From Apostichopus japonicus (Eukaryota; Echinodermata; Holothuroidea; Aspidochirotida; Stichopodidae): a stretch of 64,000 bases of DNA. The notes below the pieces were generated by a model. That model saw only the letters and a list, made by a program, of their open reading frames with translations, searched no databases and was not told the DNA's origin. The stretch covers positions 22,186,489-22,250,488 of the forward strand of contig NC_092572.1 of NCBI RefSeq assembly GCF_037975245.1, written 5' to 3'. Positions 57,717-64,000 of the stretch are shown piece by piece (within the stretch, counting starts at the first letter, position 1; every line of letters begins with the position of its first letter). A program made the translations under genes and the position numbers.

Positions 57717-57953
57717 GTATGTATGTATTTCAGATCCTCCTGCAAGCAGGAACTCGCGAAAAAGCCTCATTGGCTTATCAAAGCCACAAGCTGAATGAAG
57801 GCAGTCTCTTACATTCATATTTAACGTCCATGATTATGAATTGTCAATTGTCAACAACTCTGTAACTGGACGACATACATTAATCTTGGAGTGACTCGAA
57901 CTCGGGACCTTATGATTGAAAGGCACCGGCGTTAACCACTGAGCTAACACTCC
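57717..57953 (-). mobile_element. tRNA-derived SINE, best-preserved copy
   Basis: Minus strand: ggagtgttagctcagtggtt, aacgccggtgcctttcaatc, ataaggtcccgagttcgagt, cactcc, then the family body and 3' domain, hairpin cctgcttgcagg and tail gaaatacatacatac. Both internal promoter-like boxes (tagctcagtgg and gagttcgagtc) and the gagtg/cactc pairing are intact. It is the copy closest to what I judge the family consensus. Confidence 0.95.
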
Positions 57954-59939
57954 TTACATATAACATACAAGATATTATGATATTATAATAGATCAGTATA
58001 AGGTATATTTATTGAGAACAAAATCAACTAAAGATCACAAAGACAGCCTTATAATTTTGACATTTTGTCCTGTGTCCAATGCTTCAAAGGTTAACACATA
58101 GCCAACCAATTGTAGCCAGCTATAAGAGCATGATTAGATGCTACCTTGTATCTGTTGGTAGTTTTTGGCTGGTAACTTAACATTACCATCACCACTTACC
58201 GAAATGATGGATGTGATCATTACTGGGCTATTATCGATAAATTATGCTTTTAGCAAAAGTACGCTCTCTTATATTCTGAGAGGAAATTAAGTGTTAAACT
58301 GTCAAACTATCTACTGATGAAATTTTGCCAGTTTTAAGGAAAACATGGGATACCCTAACACTATGCAAGGAGAAATTAGACAGAATAAAAAGAAAATACA
58401 TAATTTGTGGTTTTTAAGGCTGAGAGTCCATGAATAAGTCACCGTTTAGGGACTTCCGGTGACGAAGAGAAGACTCTTTCTTAAATTCTTGCAAATATAC
58501 CTTGGGAGTTAATCATCGACTGAAGGCTGATTAAAACTGACAGTGAAAGGTGGTGCAGTATTTACATAAATTGTCTTTTGTTTTAATAAACAGAAGAAAC
58601 TAAAAAGCATAAATATGTTTATTGATTGAAAGCAGAGCGAGTTATATCGGAGTTAAGATCTGAAGAGGCAAGACTCGTAGACCATTTTATACTAGTATAA
58701 CACTTAGCTTCTTGAGATTTTAATCAATGACACAATCATGCACCAATTACAGGGGAGAGTAGATGATTGGGGGGGGGGGTTACATTCGCAACATAATTAT
58801 TTATACAATCCCAGACTTTAATGGTAGTATGGCCATGTATAGAATGAACAGACTACATGAAATAAGATGTGTGATTCATGATACAAAAAAAATATTCATA
58901 CGCAGTAGCATCAGAGAAGGCAAAATTCCTTCATAGGGTATCAAACAGTTTGTTTCTTTGATGCAAAGACTTTGAAAGAAAATCATTTTATGGAGAAGCT
59001 ATCAGTTAGTTTATGATGTTACGTAAATCCCAAGTATGAAAAAAAAATGAGAAATTTAAGAAATGGGATTTTAACCACTGACCCAAGAATAAATATCTTG
59101 TCTTCTAAGGTCAGTTGAACTATGCAGTCCTACCTCCATTGGTAGCAATGTTTATAGTGTAACCATAGGAACCGTAGGAGTATCTGTCAGTACAAGCCAA
59201 TGACAGAGAAAAGGTTTTAATGTCAGCAATTCAGCTCATAAGATGAACAAGTCCATGAACATAGGAAATATTAATTGAAACAAGCCTATATATTGAATTC
59301 AATAATCTACGCGACCTCTTTAAATATTTCATAAAAATTATGATTTTTGTTATTGTTGTTTTGTTGTTGTGATGTTTTTTTGTGCTTAGCAACTTAAGAT
59401 ATGTCTACATAAATTACTTAAGGCTCTGTTAAAATTTGAATACTTTCAGAGCAGGTATTGCATTAAATGTTGTCTAATTTAAATTAACTCATCAAAATAA
59501 AAACCACGCATTGAATAAGTCCACATACAGAGTAATACTTAACTCTGCTAGCCAGCTCTTGCCTGCAGTTTTGTTGGCATTGTTTTTCTTCTTCTTCTTT
59601 GAATGATACAGACATTTTATTCGAACTTGGAAATATCGGACATTTCTGGTCATCGACGTTGCTCTGACCCAGAAGGCAGTTTTAATTTAAAAAAAGGAAA
59701 TCTAAGCCAGTGATACTACTAATATAACTACTACCTTGAGTGTAGTAGATGTTTCCTGTTTATGATTCGTATGAGCACTGCATCATATTTCAAAGTAAAG
59801 TGGATTCCTATGATATATATCTCTGTAGTACGGTGATACTGGCTGCTGAGTATCAATTAGAATACTGTGTTTTCATGGCGGTGTGTGCAAGGGATCAGTT
59901 TAATGGTTTTATATATATAATATCATATTGATCTCCTTT
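57954..59939. other. Unique A+T-rich sequence, no gene seen
   Basis: G-run at 58769-58778. No frame over about 60 codons. Confidence 0.5.
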
Positions 59940-60135
59940 GGCCTCCTTCTCCCGGGCTAATCCATTTATGAGTCTTTCAGAGCAGTATATGGATCTAATG
60001 TAAGTTATCCCGCCAATTAATTAGCAACTCCATCAATCCGGAGGCCATGTGTACTTTCCTGAATTTTATTCGAAGCCACCTGTTATTTGAACCACATCGA
60101 ATGCTTGTCCATATGTAGCCTTAAGAAGAAGATAT
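59940..60135. promoter_or_regulatory. Possible conserved non-coding (enhancer-like) segment
   Basis: Dense homeodomain-type words: ctaatcc (about 59956), ccaattaattagcaa (about 60013) and tcaatccgg (about 60032), in a complex, less A+T-rich patch without an open frame. TAATCC suits Otx/bicoid-class and TTAATTA suits Antp/LIM-class factors. This is motif spotting only. Confidence 0.2.
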
Positions 60136-60418
60136 GTCGGTAGCGTTAGGAGCTGAGCTGAGAGGACACTGACATGGTTACCAAATGGTCAATTGTAAGA
60201 GGTCATACTACCATTGGTTAAAAACTCTGTTTTGATATGAGATGAAAGATATGAGGATCGTTTGTACTGAATGTAAAGGATAGCAAAAGTGTACTTTGTG
60301 TGGTAAGTATTGTTGTCATGGTGATATCTGTGTGTAAGAGACAAAATCCAGTCAGATGGGCCAGAATTGAAGATTGAGACCTTCATATGGTACTTAATGT
60401 TATGTCCTGCCTTTGATG
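60136..60418. other. Unique sequence, no gene seen
   Basis: An 86-codon minus-strand frame at 60189-60449 overlaps the following array and has no domain. Confidence 0.5.
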
Positions 60419-60655
60419 AGGTTTGGACTCCTGGTAGATTGCATTGCATGAGACTTCATAATAATTACAATTATGATGTGGTTCGGAGTGCTGGTAGTTC
60501 GCATTGCATGAGACATCATGATAGTTACAACTAGGATGTGGTTTGGACTCCTGGTAGATCATATTTCATGAGACGTCATAATAATTACAACTATGAGGTG
60601 GTTTGGACTCCTGGTAGATCACAGTTCATGAGACTTCATAATAATTACAACTTCT
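60419..60655 (+). repeat. 60-bp tandem repeat, 4 units
   Basis: Units start at 60421, 60481, 60541 and 60601 with exact 60-bp spacing: gtttggactcctggtagatc, acattgcatgagacttcata, ataattacaactatgatgtg. Units differ by point changes only. Confidence 0.95.
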
Positions 60656-62143
60656 CAGTTCAACTCTTTGAAATTTTGTTATGACATTTGGCATAGTTTC
60701 CATATGAAAGCCTCATTACAGCGCAGTTCATTAACTTGAAACGTCAATATGAAGTTCAAATTAAAGGGAAAGATTGTAAAAAATTTGCATGTTCTCTGCA
60801 TGTTTATATAATAATATTTAAAAAATTGGAACATAAACAGGAGATGTTTATTCAATATAGGCTATAACGCTAAGTAACCTAAGAACAAATTCTGGGGAAA
60901 AAATAGAACGAACTGCTCTGTGGACACTCTGCTAGTCAACATCAATGCAATAAACTGCTTTAAGAATATTATGTATATTGCATTTTGACTCAGCAAACTG
61001 ATAAAATGAAAATTGTCAGAAATAATTGACCCAACGCAGGAATATAATTAACACAAAAGAATCGAGGAGCTCTGAAAAGTTAGCATATTAATCAGTGGTA
61101 GATTATTAATATGTGAAGTTTGAGAGCCGTATATGATTATGGCTTAATCAGAATGTCTATTTTCAATTAAGAATAATACTTACTTGAAAGAAGTTATTAT
61201 TACTAGCTGTTATCATCACTGGTCAGATATTGTGGCCTAATGAAGTGGTCATATTGTATCAAAGTACACATAACTGATATATACCTGATCAAATGTACGT
61301 TGTCACTTGTATCAGTTAAGGTTTCTTCCTTGAATTCTCTAAGAGTCAGCTAATGTTCTTCTCAGATGTTTGTCTTGACGTTTCCTATATTCACTTCCCT
61401 ATAGCTATCATACACAAGGCAATCAATATTGTAGTTTGAGAAATACATGTTACATTTGTTGACATGCTGTATTTTAATCATATTGGACAGCAAGCTTGGA
61501 GTTCATTACTTACATTCTTGAAAACCAATTATCCTTTTTATATAAAGATGAACCTATTCCTTCTGATGATGTAAGGATTTGTGGAGGAGCTTTGAGGAAA
61601 TATTCATTATCTTTACTGAAGGTCAAGAAGCTTTATACTACCAAATATGCATGAAATGCCAAATTTAAGCTCACCACAAATATGATGTATGAAGAGATGT
61701 ATGCATGCTGTCCATGATAATGTGAAACTGCATGTTATGAAACTGATGTACAATCAGGATCAATATGACAATGCAGTTAAGTTTTCATGTATCAGTTTAC
61801 TATATGTACATTTCTATAAGCCTTTATGACATTATTTATGTGTCCTTAATGATGATAATCTGAGGTTCACCAACAAATTTGTAGTTAAACAAACAAAATG
61901 AGAAAAACTTACAGAGTGATCACAGCTCCTGAAGTAATTTGATATTCAAATATCAAGTGCTATGTTACTAAATATAGATGCATACCATGTACTATTCTCT
62001 CAAGAATCTAAGATAAGGCTTGTTTCTTAATGGAATATCTCAACATAAAATGTCATGTTGCAGCTACTGATGATGCTAAAATAGTGTTAATGCTGCCAAC
62101 ACTGACAGGAAGTGAAAAGCTGTTGTTTCAGTTTCGGTTGCTA
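60656..62143. other. Unique A+T-rich sequence, no gene seen
   Basis: No frame or repeat with a second copy in this stretch. Confidence 0.5.
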
Positions 62144-62875
62144 TATACATTTCAGGGTGGCCAATTGTTTCTGTAAGCTAGGCTATGTACATTTCAGGGT
62201 GGCCCATTGTTTCTGTAAGCTAGGCTATGTACATTTCAGGGTGGCCCATTGTTTATGTTAGCTAGGCTATGTACATTTCAGGGTGGCCCAATGTTTCTGT
62301 TAGCTAGGCTATGCACATTTCAGGGTGGCCCATTGTTTCTGTAAGCTAGGCTATGTACATTTCAGATTGGTCCATTGTTTCTGTTAGCTAGGCTATGTAC
62401 ATTTCAGGGTGGCCCAATGTTTATGTTAGCTAGGCTATGTACATTTCAGGGTGGCCCAATGTTTCTGTTAGCTAGGCTATGTACATTTCAGGGTGGCCCA
62501 TTGTTTCTGTAAGCTAGGCTATGTACATTTCAGGGTGGCCCAATGTTTCTGTTAGCTAGGCTATGTACATTTCAGGGTGGCCCATTGTTTCTGTAAGCTA
62601 GGCTATGTACATTTCAGGGTGGCCCAATGTTTCTGTTAGCTAGGCTATGTACATGTCAGAGTGGCCCATTGTTTCTGTTAGCTAGGCTACATGTACATTT
62701 CAGGGTGATCCATTGTTTCTGTTAGCTAGGCTATGTACATTTCAGGGTGGCCCATTGTTTATGTTAGCTAGGCTATGTACATTTCAGGGTGGCCCATTGT
62801 TTCTGTAAGCTAGGCTATGTACATTTCAGATTGGTCCATTGTTTCTGTTAGCTAGGCTATGTGTAGTTTCAGAGT
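62144..62875 (+). repeat. 42-bp minisatellite, about 17 units
   Basis: Unit ctatgtacatttcagggtgg + cccattgtttctgtaagcta + gg. Two main subtypes co-vary: cattgtttctgtaagc and caatgtttctgttagc, alternating strictly in the middle of the array (about 62450-62640). A variant pair with cagattggtccattg occurs twice (about 62350 and 62825), each after a gtaagc unit, pointing to segmental duplication within the array. Confidence 0.96.
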
Positions 62876-64000
62876 GGCTATTTTCAAGCTTGAAATATAT
62901 TTGCAATCAATAAATATAAATATGTAATAAAAAATAAACTTAAGTGGCTCAGGGATGTAATTTCTAGTCTTTTGCGAGCATCTATTAAAAAACTAAGTTT
63001 GTCAAAGAATATTTGCAGATTCTTTTTAGTCAGTAACCTTCAAAACATAGTCTTTATCAGGTGTAACAACATAAAGTCTTAAAGATGGAGACTTCTCATT
63101 GAATATGTTGAACAACTATATGATGTAAGCATTACACAGCCTACCACTGTACAATCCCTCTAAGCCCTTTTTGCTGTAGTTAAGACATATTGCTCTAGGC
63201 TCTATTAGATTTAAGCTGTTCCCTATTTTTCAGACAAAAAAATGATCTTCTGTGTTCAACTTGGAAATGACTGAAAACCAAAGTATATATCATTTAATGA
63301 CTGGATCACTATTAAAACCAATCCATATGAGAGCTAAAAGCTATGCAGCAATATAGCTTAAATAAGGCTAAATAACTTCATAAGTGCCTTCCAGACAGAA
63401 TTGCTATTATCATTATTAAAATGCCAAATAACAGAAAGAGAGTTAGATAGAACTAAGTCTACCAAGCATTAGCTTTTCCCTCGCTAAAGTTTGACATTCA
63501 GAGCTCTACAAATTAACTGATCATAGTAAAAAATGATCTGTTTTTCTTCTCCCTCTCTCTCTCTTCTTTTATCTTTACGTCTCAATGGTACACGTAGAAG
63601 CTAACTTTACTTGCCAGAATCTTGTGATGAGTGAATAGTTGTTGTTTCTCCTGCATATAATGTTTTATTTTATTTTATTAATATTGATAATGACAATACC
63701 TGTTGTCTTCAAGTTATTTTAAGACATAGAGCTTCGGGGCCTTATCTTCTTGATTGTTTTAATACATATGGATGTTTCGACTCATAGTGAGATGAAGTTA
63801 AAAATTATAGCAGCAATAAATATTAAATCCAAGATATGAGGTTTAATGTGTTTGTTACTACCAGTGACACCAGAGAGTTATATACCAATATACCCTGGCT
63901 TATTATCGCAGTAAGCTTAAGTATATTTTGATTCATCTAAATTCGGGAGTAAAGTTCATAGAGCAGTCTTGATAATTAAAACCTATAAAAAAAAACACAA
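62876..64000. other. Unique A+T-rich sequence to window end
   Basis: No gene or repeated element recognised. Confidence 0.5.

Noticed and set aside
57889-57953. Functional tRNA gene
   Set aside because: The tRNA-like head is followed by the SINE body and recurs elsewhere; it is a SINE promoter region.

Overview
The window is eukaryotic, non-coding, repeat-dominated DNA. It is A+T-rich and has no operons, no ribosome-binding sites and no intact gene. The repeats are of animal type: CR1/jockey-like non-LTR retrotransposon remnants, a tRNA-derived SINE with an (ATGT)n tail, hAT-type MITEs with 8-bp target duplications, and a MITE family ending in TTAA. I infer a marine invertebrate, perhaps an echinoderm, but no gene here fixes the species.

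Layout. 0-5 kb: a 61-bp satellite running off the left edge, a 36-bp C-rich minisatellite, and a decayed reverse transcriptase interrupted by a MITE and by a 20-bp minisatellite. 7-8.4 kb: a SINE and a TTAA MITE. 10.1-13.8 kb: a 3.7-kb minisatellite of 33/35-bp units whose long open frames (1251 codons in one) come from the repeat length, not from selection on a protein. 15-22 kb: a 25-bp array, a GC-rich hAT-like patch, a LINE 3' end, and an inverted-repeat cluster with a perfect 40-bp stem. 24-35 kb: another TTAA MITE, 31-bp and 44-bp arrays, a SINE tail, a hAT MITE with a perfect 8-bp duplication, a third TTAA MITE, and a SINE inside a small tandem repeat. 36-46 kb: the only stretch with gene-like signals. 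These are a TATA/CRE/initiator cluster near 36.3 kb, a well-bounded non-coding exon candidate at 40.5 kb, and weak coding-exon candidates on the minus strand at 42.1-42.5 and 45.3-45.5 kb. 43.6-52 kb: 49-bp and 24-bp arrays, the longest TTAA MITE, a second hAT MITE and another LINE 3' end. 54-64 kb: two near-complete SINEs, a second copy of a dispersed repeat seen at 3.3 kb, and 60-bp and 42-bp arrays.

The most useful observations are the repeat families themselves: several copies each, with readable termini, nested insertions and higher-order structure. I see no new enzymatic or defence system. The gene-like signals between 36 and 46 kb are hypotheses that depend on transcript data.
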